A stretch of DNA of 64,000 nucleotides from Acanthosoma haemorrhoidale (Eukaryota > Arthropoda > Insecta > Hemiptera > Acanthosomatidae). The translations under genes and the position numbers were made by a program. The stretch spans positions 37,767,841 through 37,831,840 of the forward strand of contig OV884009.1 of assembly GCA_930367205.1 (NCBI GenBank). The letters are read 5' to 3'. Below are positions 50,767-64,000 of this stretch, piece after piece; within the stretch, counting starts at the first letter, position 1; every line of letters starts with the position of its first letter. Under the pieces are notes generated by a model. The model ran no database searches. It worked only from the letters and a program-made list of their open reading frames with translations, and was not told the DNA's origin.

Positions 50767-51160
50767 GAATAGTTGATAAATACTAAACACTTTTAATATA
50801 AGTATGTGTGTGGGGGGGGGGGTTGGCCTGCCCGAGTTAGTGAAACTATGAATTGGACCGAAAAAGATTGGCCACCCCCTCCCCTATACCTTTTGAATGT
50901 CTCTCGCTTTGGGCTCGTCAACTATTTTTTTTTTTTACTGTAACTGCCGAATATGAAATTTTAGAGATTTTAAGACATTGAAATCGATGATTTTCCATAG
51001 CCAAAGAGACCTGGGAAATTTTTGAGTTAGAAGGTGATTTTCTTTGTGGGAATAATTCAGCGATCTAGAAGGAGTCTTCAGTGTAGACTCTCTACAGCTG
51101 GTCTTCACCAATACTTCATTTTCTTGGTCAGCCTCCACTGGCTCGTATCCGGTGATGCGG

Positions 51161-51166
51161 ATTGAT
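51161..51166. other. Type 2 junction filler, second occurrence
   Basis: Base-for-base the same join and filler as 41826-41831, so the 9.33-kb form arose once and was then duplicated. Confidence 0.88.
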
Positions 51167-51394
51167 AATTTATGCAAATTATGTGCTACATTTATGTATA
51201 TATATAAATTTATTTTTTCATATATTTATTTGCATTGTTTTGTATGATTATTACAAACAACATTATTAAGTACTGATCAATCATATATCAATAGTCTATA
51301 TTTTATACCAACTGTTTTAAAAATGGTAATATATTTTTTTACAAGCATAATTGAAAATGAAATGTACTAGATCTAGATCTTTGCTAACATAGTA

Positions 51395-52021
51395 TAGTCC
51401 AGGCAACTTAGGGCAAAATGATGACGATTCGAAAAAAAAAAATGATGTAGTTCTGATTTTTGATACAGTCTTTCGGGGGAGTGTCCTATACAACATACTA
51501 AAAGTCCTCGAGGGTTCTTATACTTAATAACACTTAATTCATGCTCATGTGGTATGTAGTAGTTACTCATATTATGCTTCTATGTTATATGTATACAACA
51601 TTTTTCATTTTACCTAGTATTGATGTATTTATTAAAAATCCTTTGCTTTGTTTAATATTAATTTTTTACTTTTTAATTAATCAATCAAATTAATTTTTTT
51701 CTGATTTATAAATAACTTTAATAAAAATGGTGAAAATTCCTGTCTTCTAACCTCCTATCTCCTAATCCATTGACCCAATGGAAAAAAAATAATAAATTGT
51801 TTAGTTTAATTTTGTATATAAAGTAATTTTTGCTAAAATCACTAATTTGGGAGATATTTGAGAAAAACCAAAAAAAAACTATCTTAAAACAGGCCCGTCC
51901 TTGTTCTCACCCCCTACCCTTGAGGACGTTTAGTGTGTTGTACAGGACACTCCCCGCAATAACTGTACCAAAAATCAGAACTGCATCATTTTTTTATATT
52001 TTTCCTTTGTTGCCTGGACTG
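51395..52021. repeat. Long inverted repeat, copy 7
   Basis: Equivalent to 8750-9376 with the G variant at 52021. Confidence 0.85.
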
Positions 52022-53084
52022 GTATTATACAAATAAATAATGTGGATCCTCAAGTGCTCTTATAGTTTGAAGGCTGATCTCATCAGGAGAAAAATTACAT
52101 AAGTTGATTTATGACCATTATGAAGTCAATTGAACCAAATATCAAAACTTTGAATAAACTTGTTGCTTATTTACATTTCAAATTCATTTAATAATTTCTG
52201 TTTACATAATTATAATAATTAAAACTTGTATATAAACTCTTGGTATTTAAATATCATATTATAAATTTTATTATTTCAAATTTGAATGTAATTTTGTAAT
52301 ATGTATTTTAATTGGTAATCAAAGTTCATATTTATTTAACTCTTGGAGATCACTATTTAGCCCAAATTACGCAGTTAATGTTGTGATAAAATATATTTAG
52401 TCCATTTAAAATGGATCGATGGTATGAGTACATATCAATATAATATATGTATAATTCAAGAGAGAAAGAGATATAGACCGAAAAATTATTTGTAACATGA
52501 GTCTCAAAATAATAATTAATAATATTTTCTTAACATATTTATTGTGTCATCTCTTCAGTGTCACTAATGAAATTTGTTGTTTACTTATTTAAAAATTGTA
52601 ATGAAAGTATTTATTTTTTTATGTATAATAATATCACACAAAATATACCGTCCTTTAGATATTAAAAATATTCGTTGTTAGTTTTTTTCTTAAGAATGTT
52701 CCCATTGTAATCACGCTAGACCCAGTTAAATTTAATGGTAATTAGTCTATTGAATTCAATTAATCTAATTTTTGAAGGAAAACAACCTTCTGGTCAAATG
52801 TAGCGCCTCTTCTAGAAAAACCTTGTTTTCTAATTCAAATATTTAGTTCAGGATTTTATTTGGGGTTTGTTGATTTTTTTTCAAGGAACCCCTATGTTTT
52901 CATCCTTGTATCAGTCTGTATGCTCTGGTATTTTTTAGTCCCCTATTAAAGCTAGAGACATGAAATTTTACTTGGAGGTTCCATTTGACACAGCTTGAAA
53001 TGCAGCTCTGGTCAGGGTTCACTCAGCCTCAAGAGGATAAACGAGTAGAGCTCTATCTTCAATAAAAAAAGTAATGAGTCCTGG

Positions 53085-53575
53085 TTAGATAACCCTACTG
53101 ATTCACACTTTAGCATCCAACGTCTTGGTGAAATCTTTCATCCTGAGTTTTTAGGGAAGTAGTTCACATGCAGGTGTAAAAACTGAACTTTCAATGTCAT
53201 GATGCAGCCTTGAGCTTTATATACAGCTAATTCAAAATGTTTTTATAGTCTGGGTCTGCTGTATTTTCCAAAAACTTCTGGATTACATCCTTGAAAGAAA
53301 TACATGATCCTTCTTCAGTGTCATAATTGAATCTGAGAACAAGGGATTGGTCAAAAGTTCAAAGTATGGCAGGTCCTTTAAAAACTCTTTCTTTCAGCTT
53401 GACTTCAGACAGTTTTGGGATTTTCGAACACACTTGTTGGAAGCATTCTTCATCTTTCGACAGAGATTTTATATCCCAAGTTTCAAAAGGAACCAGCTGT
53501 GAATCTAGACCAAAGTGGAGTTCACTCCTACCTCTCCCTTTCACCATCCCTATACCCCCCACCCCTCCCCTCAAA
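53085..53575 (-). pseudogene. Decayed repeat-associated ORF, copy 5
   Basis: Same sequence as 10440-10930. Confidence 0.55.
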
Positions 53576-54804
53576 ACAAACCCCTAATTACTCATACATC
53601 ATATTCCAGTCTCTTTCTAAAAAACAAAAGTAAATGAGAAATCATTCTTCGATAGAAATTTCAGGGTCAGGAATACCTTACCAGATTTACCAGAAATATC
53701 ACACAAAATGATAACCAAAAAAGGAGTTTTGCAAGTGAACCAGACTTGATGGAACTTTTTGAGTATTTTTCCTCGTTTCAGCGGCCAAAAATGTATAAGG
53801 AACTTACAAAAAATAAAATGTAGTTTTTGGTTGCAGATCTGTAGAATTAGTCAAGGAAAAAAATATGCTGGCAGCGTTGGGACTTCTCCATTATCTAGTC
53901 AGATGGTAGGGCCCCCAACTAAACACTGGGGAGGATCCAGTCCCAGTCCTGAACCTGTCAGTTATCTTCTTTGGGTAATAATTACTAACTACTATGCATT
54001 GTCTTCATAGGATAGGAGGAACTGAAAAAACCTAACAACTGAAAGCCGAAAAAGAGTTGTTGACGGGAATAAAGTTCCATAGATCAGTCAAGAAATAAGA
54101 TAAAGCTTAAGATAGTTTTCTTTATGGCCCTACTTTATGGGATCTATTGTTATAGCATTTGGTAAAAATTTCGATTTAAGAAGGTTATGTAAGAGGGGGT
54201 TTTTGTGAAGCTGGTATGATGAAGGAAGAAATTTTTCGTGGGGGGGGGGGTTAATAAGAAGAAAACAGCTAAGCACTGCAGATTAAGAAGGATCTGTATT
54301 GTTCACGTCGTTTTAATGGGATGTATCCCCCTTGCTTATACCACTGTCCAGAAAGTATCCTTTAAAAAGGGCAAAGGGGGGGGGGAAGGGCATAATTTAA
54401 ACAGTTTTCCAATTTGTACCTTTTATAATAGGTTTAATCATAGCATGATTTTAGAATTAATTATCATTTACAGTTTTATAATAGTAAAGAAACGAACAAG
54501 TGTAACAAATTTTCATAGTAACAACCAAACCGGTATTTATCGGTTCTGGTGGTGTCTCGCTACTAACGGTTAGTTTCATATTCAAGATTAATTTTTTTAT
54601 TTGATTTATTCCGTACTAATGTTTTTATCATTACATTAGTTAATTAACAGCTAAGGATTATTCCTTAAGCTGTAAAAAATAATCTGGTTCTCAAAAAGGA
54701 TGTGGCAGTCGTGTATGCCGCGAAGGTTTCCTTACGTTGAGAAGGTTCCTTTGATTGTTCTCTTTCTCCCTAAGGATATTTACACGACCATCAGACTATT
54801 TAAT

Positions 54805-56885
54805 ATGGTGTTGCTGGAGAATCATGCCGTAAGTTTATTAGCGATTAAATTTCTGTTAAATGAATAAGTTGAATAAATTGATTGAATAAATGTTTTTAAT
54901 AGTTCCTCCATCAACTGAAAAAAATGTTTGCCAAAGCAAGAACATCGACATCAATCTCTATAAAAATGAGAAGATGTAAGTTTATTTTATTTGTTATTCA
55001 TGTTTTAATGTGTTCAGGTATATAATTGTCTCTATTCTATATTGTAGACAAGAGTAGGAACTCGAGTTCACCAAAGGATGGTAGTAAAACCCCTAAACCT
55101 CAGGAGTTTAAGTGTCTAATAAATGCTAAAGTAGGTAAAAAGAAGATATCTACAATTGTAAGTATTTGTTTATGAACTGAACATTTTAAAAGATATAATA
55201 TAATCATACTGAACTTATTTCCAAGTGTGAGTTGTTTTCTTTGCCTCATATTCAAGAAAACCTTAATAACTTTAGAATAAACACTTTAAAGTTTAAAATT
55301 TACACAAGTTGCCATTGACATTAACTTGATACATTTCCCCTTCGTACATAAATGTTCCATAAGATTTCATGTACGCTCTTTATTCAACCCATTTTATATC
55401 CATCTGAAATAAATAAAGAGCGACAGAGAGTAATTATTGTAACAATTTAAATGATAAGATTTGCTGGATTGAATCAACTAGACCAAGGCTGGTCATAGTT
55501 TATAATCAAAGAGAACTTTCTTTGAGGCAAGCATTTGTTCTATAGTGTGATCTTGCAGAACAAAAATAATTGCTTTTGGACAAAGATACTGTTACTGTCA
55601 AGGACTGTGTTCCTGATATCCTATGATCAGAACAAGTCAAAATAACCCACAGTTAGTTACCTCACTTTTCAAGTGTCAAAAGCACCGACTTGTTTAAATT
55701 TCGTTGAGTGTCAGTGTGGCTAAAAAACTTTGAAGTAACTTTTTAACTTAAGTAACTTTGGTTCATATGTTATCATATTTATGTTTGTTGGAAACAAACT
55801 CCTATAACATAGAGTTCTCTTGAGCCTTCTCCATACTAGGATTATGTTTGATAAAACTATATTCTGTTAGAAGCTGTTATGATAGGAAAAATTTTATTTA
55901 TGAATTGATATTTTACTGATAGTTTGTTTAAGGAGCTAATAAAATGATGGGAAATGGTACATGATGTGTTATCATGATAAATTATACACAATTGAAACGC
56001 ATGTCGTTTTAGCTTGAGACAAAGGTCGAAATATTGTACATTTTAACATATATTTATATAAATTTTCCAAAAATTCAGCCTTACCCTCAGCTAAATATCA
56101 TCTAAAAATCACGAATGGTACCATTATGAGGCAAATTTAGGGAAACAATAGAGAATAGTAACTTAAACTCCATCACAAATTTCATGAAGAGGCAAGGCTT
56201 ACACTCCTAGTGTAGGCTTCCTAAGGCTACCAACAGTGTTGAGGCACTACTAAAATGGACAGAGCTAGGTTATATAATCTCTCTAGGATTATTTCACTAT
56301 TATTTTGACCTGATTACTTAGCGGCTACTCATTTTTCTTTATAATGCACAGAGAACCCTGATCATCAGACCCATCCTACTTAAATGAGCCGCATACCAAA
56401 CTTAGTTATCCATAATTAGCAGTCCGGGGAGTTAAATCACTTTGTCACGAAGACTGCAAATTATAATAATTATATGCTTTCTTCAGTAGTAAATTCCTTA
56501 AACCCTTTTTGCCGAGGACTTCATATAAAGCGCAGAACTATTATGAAACACGTCCCTCTTGTTTTAGGAGAGAGTAGCTCTTGTCTGATCTTTGCCCAAA
56601 CACAAACTAACTTAGCTGACAGCTAAGTGGCTATCTTTCATCCCCATCACAATAGATCATCATTTTGTTATTTTGTCAAAAATTAATTTCTGTAATATTA
56701 TATTTTCCTTAATTTTATTAATTAGTCAAAAATAATAATAATTTTTCATAATCTCTATTTATTTTTAATCTGATTTTTATTGTCAGGTGGATCCACAACA
56801 AGATGACAAGAAATTCAAAAAAAAGTATTGTATTGTGTTAACAGAGAGGATGATTGGAATGAAACAAAAACGGAAATTTAAATGA
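54805..56885 (+). CDS. SRP14: Signal recognition particle 14 kDa protein, copy 5
   Basis: Exons 54805-54828, 54903-54975, 55048-55157 and 56787-56885; intact and read as identical to copy 1. Confidence 0.93.
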
Positions 56886-58954
56886 TGTGTATTAATTGAT
56901 CACAAATAACTTGTCTTCATTTAATTTCTTATTTGTTTTAAGATGAGTCTACATTTTATTTTGATCATATTGTAAATTTATTTGTACATTTTTTTTTTAT
57001 GAGAATTATTTTTTTTATTGTATTTTATAAGAAATTTTTTTTTTATGAGAATTATTTTTTTTATTTTATGAGAATTATTTTCCAAAAAAAATGTGAACCA
57101 AGCCAGGATAAGGCCATGTTTACTACCTTTAGATTGTGTTAGTTGTTTATTTAGATTTCCCGTTCAGTTGAATAAAAATGTTTTATTTATATTTGTTTTT
57201 GTAAAGTCCTTTATTTTTAAAATTACAATTTGTTTATCCAGCATTAATAATTGTAATTTAAATGCTCATTCATACCTTATACCTAATATCAATCACTCAA
57301 TATATACAGTTCACACTCATACAATATATAGGCATAAAATGTTCCCATACAAAATCAATATATTTAAAATCTGAATACTGCGATTTTAAATAAATTTAAG
57401 AATTATTAGCGAAACAGAAAAATTACTACTCCTTTAGGTGTCTGTCTAGATACTCTACTCTACTATTTGAATTATCTTTTGATCTCCCGGGAGTACTGCT
57501 ATCTCTCCTTCCTGTAGTGTGCCTTGTTAGCTCTGAAGACATTCTAATTATCCAGACAATTGAAAAGTTTTCTATATAGACAATTTTAGACTAAAACTCA
57601 ATAAACCAGCATTCTTCTTTCTCATTCTCCCTCTCTAAGTCATGCCAATTATGGATGTACTCTTTCCTTAGCCTCTAAGATTCCATTTTATGTTTTCCTC
57701 ACATGGTCTTTAATGCCTCCCTCTTTTCTTCCATATGTTTACTTTCCACAATTTTATAGTGGTGTCGCTATTCCTATCTTTTGTTGTTGGTACCCTTGCA
57801 TTAGTCGGAATTGTTCTCTATCCAACATTGAACCTATGCCTCAGACTTGTATCAGAAGAAAGATGGATATCGAGTGATTTTTTTTCTTTAGGGGAACCAC
57901 TTCCTGAAGATAGAGAAGTACTTCCTATGTATGATATTTCTATGACCACTGTGTCAAGAATTTTGTATTTAATTTTAATATTTATTATACTTAATTGATT
58001 CATTTAACCTTGATACTTCTGACAGTGAATTTTGAGGAAATTTATCTGACTCTACTTTGTAACCAATGGAATGAGAAAAGAGCCAGTATAATATTATCCT
58101 AAGTCTCAATAAAAATCTTCTAACAGCAACAAGATGAAAAAATAAAACTTATAGGAGCTAAAGCTCTACAGAAACTATTACCTTGTAAAAAAAAAAAAAA
58201 GGCATTGTGTAGTTGTGAATCAAAGGAGCATGTTAGGTATTTATTCATTAATCTACTTACACAAGCACAATATGGAAAAGAGTTAGAGCTGGTATCACCT
58301 GTTCTTGTTACTTGAAAGTAACAGGAAATCAGGAGTCTGATCTATTCAACTATACTTCAACCTACCTGGTCCTTTGGTATAGATGTCCAGGTGAGTGCTA
58401 AGTTCTCCAATATTCTTCCAGCGATAGGACATCCTCCACCAGATAGCCAATGGGCCGTTCCATATCAATAACCATACCTTAACCTATGGGTGGCCGGCCA
58501 ACTCACCCAGGATTTTTTTTTTAAATTTATCTGATCAACACATAGGCCCACGTGTGATTCGGTAAATGTACAGGAAAATTGGCAAATGCTAAAGTGGCAG
58601 TGCACCTCTAATGACAAAACGTACAAGATGTATTGAAAACCCCCCACTAAGTTAACGCTTGAAAACTGTGAAGATTGCATCCCTCTTTTAACGCGCATTT
58701 ATTTGTTTTGTTTTTTCTAGAATATGTTATAGTACTGGTTGTTTCAGTCTTGAGATCAGATTCCATTAAAAAAAAAAAAAAAGAAAAATAGCGTTATCCA
58801 GGCAGCAATTAATATTCAAAAAACAAAGTAATGAGTTTTCTTTAATAATAAGAGCTTCTTATGAAATCTCCTTGCTCCTGGCACATGAAAAATGAAAACA
58901 TACGGAGATGGATAGCAAGTTATCAAACCCAGCTCAAAAATATTTGTAAAATCA

Positions 58955-60100
58955 GACAAACCATTTGAAAATTTCAAAATATCGTGATGCGCTGGATTGA
59001 TGAGATGGAAGAATTTCGCTGGTAATTTTTCTTTGGCTTTGGACAAAAGTTACAACTACAAATCGTCTGCTCAGATGTTTGGTTATGTTCTTATCACCAA
59101 CGAGACTCTTGAAACACCCCTTGACCTCCGTCAACTACGAATAACGACTATAGGAGAAGATGTGTTCGAAGAACTAAAAATCTCTGTTGTAGGATAAAAC
59201 TTGGACTGGCCAAAATTAAATGGCTTTTACTGTGATAGGGCTCCTGTCATGGTAGGTAACAACAAGGGTTCTATTGCACTATTTGAAAAGACCTCTTCTA
59301 AAATATCATGGCATTATTCACCACGAAGGATTGTTTTGTGCAAAGGAACTGCAATTATATTCTGTCCAAAAACTAGTGGTCGACTGTATAGATAAAAGAT
59401 GGGCTCGTGACCTCAATCGCAGGAAATCCCGGAAAATGTTGGAAAAAGACTTTGAAGAACATGGGGAACTAATTCCCTATTACGATGTTCGTTGGCTCTC
59501 AAGAGGAAAGGTTCTGGAAACTACGCAGTGATGTCACAACTTATCTAAAAGAAAATGAAGAACTTCATCACATCTTTCCCCTCCTTGAATACAATGAATG
59601 GCTTTGGGATCTCGCTTTCCTCTGTTAGATGACTGCTTGTCGAACTACATACCTAAAGTTGATGAATACTCGATTGGAAGGTTAATCGAATTATTTACCA
59701 ATAGTTCTGAAATCTTGCATTGTTCGAGGCAAGGCTGAAAAGCGACTGTCTCATTTCCCTTGCATGCACAATGGTTAACACGCTGGTCAAACTGTAGCGG
59801 ATCCTGACTATGAAAAATCAAAAATTGATCTCTTCTTCCATCCTTCAAGAACACCAAAATATGCTGAGATTATGACTAAAAATGAATCACCGGATTATCT
59901 GGAGGTTTGGAAGTTCCTAAAAAACGAAGAGCTCCCTTTGTTGCGCGATTTCGCTCTCCTATCTATAAGCTTGTAGTTTTTTAATAACATATCGATGCGA
60001 GCAATCGTTCTCTAAGATGAAATTTATATAAGATTACAACATTAACCGACTCTCATTTGATCAAAATACTTTGGCATCGACAGCGGAGTCTTCCAACAAT
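58955..60100 (+). pseudogene. Decayed hAT transposase, copy 5
   Basis: Same sequence as 16310-17455, with the 14-base G run downstream. Confidence 0.85.
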
Positions 60101-60509
60101 GAATAGTTGATAAATACTAAACACTTTTAATATAAGTATGTGTGTGGGGGGGGGGGGGGTTGGCCTGCCCGAGTTAGTGAAACTATGAATTGGACCGAAA
60201 AAGATTGGCCACCCCCTCCCCTATACCTTTTGAATGTCTCTCGCTTTGGGCTCGTCAACTATTTTTTTTTTTTACTGTAACTGCCGAATATGAAATTTTA
60301 GAGATTTTAAGACATTGAAATCGATGATTTTCCATAGCCAAAGAGACCTGGGAAATTTTTGAGTTAGAAGGTGATTTTCTTTGTGGGAATAATTCAGCGA
60401 TCTAGAAGGAGTCTTCAGTGTAGACTCTCTACAGCTGGTCTTCACCAATACTTCATTTTCTTGGTCAGCCTCCACTGGCTCGTATCCGGTGATGCGGCTG
60501 ATGGAGGAG

Positions 60510-61452
60510 CAATGGTTATATTAATTATTTAGAAGAAGGATTGTTTGAATTATATAATGTACTAAGTATTAAATAACTTTGTATTAGTAAATTTATGCAA
60601 ATTATGTGCTACATTTATGTATATATATAAATTTATTTTTTCATATATTTATTTGCATTGTTTTGTATGATTATTACAAACAACATTATTAAGTACTGAT
60701 CAATCATATATCAATAGTCTATATTTTATACCAACTGTTTTAAAAATGGTAATATATTTTTTTACAAGCATAATTGAAAATGAAATGTACTAGATCTAGA
60801 TCTTTGCTAACATAGTATAGTCCAGGCAACTTAGGGCAAAATGATGACGATTCGAAAAAAAAAAATGATGTAGTTCTGATTTTTGATACAGTCTTTCGGG
60901 GGAGTGTCCTATACAACATACTAAAAGTCCTCGAGGGTTCTTATACTTAATAACACTTAATTCATGCTCATGTGGTATGTAGTAGTTACTCATATTATGC
61001 TTCTATGTTATATGTATACAACATTTTTCATTTTACCTAGTATTGATGTATTTATTAAAAATCCTTTGCTTTGTTTAATATTAATTTTTTACTTTTTAAT
61101 TAATCAATCAAATTAATTTTTTTCTGATTTATAAATAACTTTAATAAAAATGGTGAAAATTCCTGTCTTCTAACCTCCTATCTCCTAATCCATTGACCCA
61201 ATGGAAAAAAAATAATAAATTGTTTAGTTTAATTTTGTATATAAAGTAATTTTTGCTAAAATCACTAATTTGGGAGATATTTGAGAAAAAACAAAAAAAA
61301 ACTATCTTAAAACAGGCCCGTCCTTGTTCTCACCCCCTACCCTTGAGGACGTTTAGTGTGTTGTACAGGACACTCCCCGCAATAACTGTACCAAAAATCA
61401 GAACTGCATCATTTTTTTATATTTTTCCTTTGTTGCCTGGACTAGTATTATA
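60510..61452 (+). repeat. Inserted duplicate of the CPT2 last-exon region at type 1 junction 3
   Basis: Same as 17865-18807, including the clustered substitutions in exon piece 60512-60576. It contains the inverted repeat at 60818-61444. Confidence 0.92.
60818..61444. repeat. Long inverted repeat, copy 8
   Basis: Equivalent to 18173-18799. Confidence 0.85.
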
Positions 61453-63141
61453 CAAAAAAGTGGATACGTTCCTGATATATTTTCTGATCCTTCATATAAA
61501 CTGTTGAATCATTATGTAATGTCAACATCTACATTAAGCTCTGACATAGTTATGCTTGGAGCTTTTGGTCCTGTTGTTCCTGAAGGTTATGGTATAGGGT
61601 GAGAATTATGAATGTTATTGGCTTATTATTATTATTATTATTATTATTATTAGCAGAAAGGCAAATTATATACAAGTTCAAATAGAGACAAGAATCAACA
61701 CTTATTTATTTATTTTATTATATTTAACATTTGTTATACATTGTGTAAAAATATTACAAGCAGATTTTCTCATTATCTCTTATTCATGAGAAATAACGAA
61801 CAAGCATTTTTTTGTGGGAAAGTGAGGGCAAACTCAGTAAGAAAAGAATATTTCTATCTTCTGTAACTCATTAAAAACAGTTATAATATTATATACACTA
61901 ATTTATCAATGCAGCTCTTAACTGTTTGTTCCATTCGTAGTAGGCTTTATAAAGACTTCAAAAGTAACTTATAACCGTATAATTTTAACAAACCATTTGT
62001 AAAAAAATTATATGAAACCTAACCAATATAAACTTAACCATTAAAGGACTGGAGAAGCAACACATACATATTACATAGATTACTAGTTGCAAGATATCCA
62101 TTATTAGTCTGAACCATTTCTATAGGGAATTTTTTTCTCTGTGGTTACACATGCATACAAATAAATCCTGTATAAGGTATTCATAACACAGTATTTTTTA
62201 TATTGAGAAAAAAATGTCCAGAGTGAAACCCGACTTGATTGTATAAATTCAAAATGAAAGGGTAATTAGAGTAACTATATTCAAATACTTTATGTTTTTG
62301 TTGCTATAAGGGAATAAACATACATTATTGCCCAAAGGAACATTATAAAAATATAACATAGTGAAATATGCTATAAATGCGTGGCAGTGAGAGTCCTGGC
62401 AATGGCCAGTTTCTCCAATCATGTCCTGAGTATATGAGGCTCTAGCGCTCTTTGTCAGCCTCCACTGGCTAGTATCCGGTGACGTGGCTGACGGAGGAGT
62501 GTGGGGGACTTCCCAAAACTCCGCTGCCTCTTTTGCATGCGAGGGAGGTGACAACCATGTGGATTTGGGAGGTCTCTGGGCTGTTTGTAAATACTGTATG
62601 AATGAGCGAGTGAATGAAAATTGTAAATATGGTATGAATGAGAACATTCATCATAATTACTTATTGCCTAATAAGGCAGATTGTAATTTTAGCACAATAC
62701 AATAAATAAACTAAAAAAAAAATTTATGTTATTAATGACCCAACTCCACATGTCGTGAAATGTTAATAAAACATGACAAACAAATATACTATATGTGCAT
62801 ACAATTATTTTCTATTATCGTTCTCCTTTTATTTTATTTGCCAAATTCATTATAAAAACTTTATAAATAGATAAATAAGATTGCATGAAATACTAATGGT
62901 ACATGTGAAAATTAGAAGTTAATTTATTTATTTGTAGATTTTTCATTTTTCATTACAGTAGAAAAATAGACCAGGCAGGAAAAATTGTAATAATTTTGTT
63001 ATTTGTTTTAGATATTCAATTTGGGATGAAAGGCTTGGTGCAATTGTTTCATATTACAAAGACAAAGCAGATGGCGATGGTTATATTAATTATTTAGAAG
63101 AAGCATTATTGGAATTATATAATGTACTAAGTATTAAATAA
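61453..63141 (+). pseudogene. CPT2: Truncated CPT2 exon plus last exon, unit 6
   Basis: Exon pieces 61453-61598 and 63012-63141, as in units 2 and 3, with the TTA10 tract. Confidence 0.9.
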
Positions 63142-63382
63142 CTTTGTATTAGTAAATTTATGCAAATTATGTGCTACATTTATGTATATATATAAATTTA
63201 TTTTTTCATATATTTATTTGCATTGTTTTGTATGATTATTACAAACAACATTATTAAGTACTGATCAATCATATATCAATAGTCTATATTTTATACCAAC
63301 TGTTTTAAAAATGGTAATATATTTTTTTACAAGCATAATTGAAAATGAAATGTACTAGATCTAGATCTTTGCTAACATAGTA

Positions 63383-64000
63383 TAGTCCAGGCAACTTAGG
63401 GCAAAATGATGACGATTCGAAAAAAAAAAATGATGTAGTTCTGATTTTTGATACAGTCTTTCGGGGGAGTGTCCTATACAACATACTAAAAGTCCTCGAG
63501 GGTTCTTATACTTAATAACACTTAATTCATGCTCATGTGGTATGTAGTAGTTACTCATATTATGCTTCTATGTTATATGTATACAACATTTTTCATTTTA
63601 CCTAGTATTGATGTATTTATTAAAAATCCTTTGCTTTGTTTAATATTAATTTTTTACTTTTTAATTAATCAATCAAATTAATTTTTTTCTGATTTATAAA
63701 TAACTTTAATAAAAATGGTGAAAATTCCTGTCTTCTAACCTCCTATCTCCTAATCCATTGACCCAATGGAAAAAAAATAATAAATTGTTTAGTTTAATTT
63801 TGTATATAAAGTAATTTTTGCTAAAATCACTAATTTGGGAGATATTTGAGAAAAACCAAAAAAAAACTATCTTAAAACAGGCCCGTCCTTGTTCTCACCC
63901 CCTACCCTTGAGGACGTTTAGTGTGTTGTACAGGACACTCCCCGCAATAACTGTACCAAAAATCAGAACTGCATCATTTTTTTATATTTTTCCTTTGTTG
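63383..64000. repeat. Long inverted repeat, copy 9 (cut by window edge)
   Basis: Equivalent to 8750-9367; the last bases of the right arm are off the edge. Confidence 0.82.

Larger units (their letters stand above)
41826..51160. repeat. Tandem amplification unit 4 (9,335 bp, short form)
   Basis: Begins with a 6-base filler followed by sequence equivalent to 8526 onward, so it lacks both the truncated CPT2 exons and the extra block. It has private variants: G at 44168, a 10-base G run near 44905 and a 12-base G run near 45040. Confidence 0.95.
51161..61452. repeat. Tandem amplification unit 5 (short start, type 1 end)
   Basis: Begins with the same filler junction as unit 4 but ends with the extra CPT2-last-exon block and the CAAA switch seen in units 1 and 2. 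It has the 14-base G run at 60146-60159, as in the other units that end in type 1. Confidence 0.95.
61453..64000. repeat. Tandem amplification unit 6, cut by the window edge
   Basis: Repeats 18808 onward: truncated CPT2 exon, TTA10 tract, last intron, last exon and most of the inverted repeat. A further SRP14 copy is expected beyond the edge but is not seen. Confidence 0.93.

Noticed and set aside
6832..64000. CRISPR array or satellite DNA as explanation for the periodic repeats
   Set aside because: The unit is 9-12 kb and contains multi-exon genes; there are no short regularly spaced direct repeats.

Overview
The window is AT-rich animal nuclear DNA. Genes are split by GT-AG introns, there are long T/A/G runs and microsatellites, and there are decayed copia and hAT elements. 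Exon proteins resemble animal CPT2 and SRP14. An arthropod is likely, and a small-genome crustacean such as a copepod would fit, but the species is not determined by anything I can see.

Layout. Positions 1-8508 hold the 3' part of a mitochondrial carnitine palmitoyltransferase 2 gene (CPT2, + strand): five exons at 1753-8508, with earlier exons off the left edge. The intron upstream of the first visible exon carries a fold-back repeat (218-909) and a CA/TA microsatellite. The fourth visible exon pair is separated by a decayed copia retrotransposon in reverse orientation (3027-6476). About 3.65 kb downstream is a small complete four-exon gene on the same strand (12160-14240), which I read as SRP14, the 14-kDa Alu-domain protein of the signal recognition particle (101 residues). 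It is followed by a dead hAT transposase (about 16310-17455).

From 6832 to the right edge the window is one tandem amplification. The block runs from within CPT2 exon 6788-6977, through SRP14 and the hAT relic. SRP14 is present five times (start codons at 12160, 24148, 36136, 45471, 54805; spacings 11988, 11988, 9335, 9334) with exons I read as identical. A sixth unit begins at 61453 and is cut by the window end. Only the first unit is attached to a continuous CPT2; later units carry a 5'-truncated CPT2 exon plus the last exon.

Two junction types alternate along the array. Type 1 (17864/18808, 29852/30796, 60509/61453) is complex: the sequence jumps back to CPT2's last exon, copies about 940 bases, then jumps again to 6832 through a CAAA microhomology. 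Type 2 (41825 and 51160) is a direct join with a 6-base filler and gives a 9.33-kb unit. Both types break within 12 bases of each other in a 46-bp motif that also occurs in the last CPT2 intron, and the second type 1 switch lies 9 bases beyond the arm of a long inverted repeat. Linked length variants (G11 versus G14, TTA6 versus TTA10) and a few single-base differences argue that the units are distinct sequences. The central result is therefore a very recent, structurally mixed amplification of SRP14. Assembly duplication is the main alternative.
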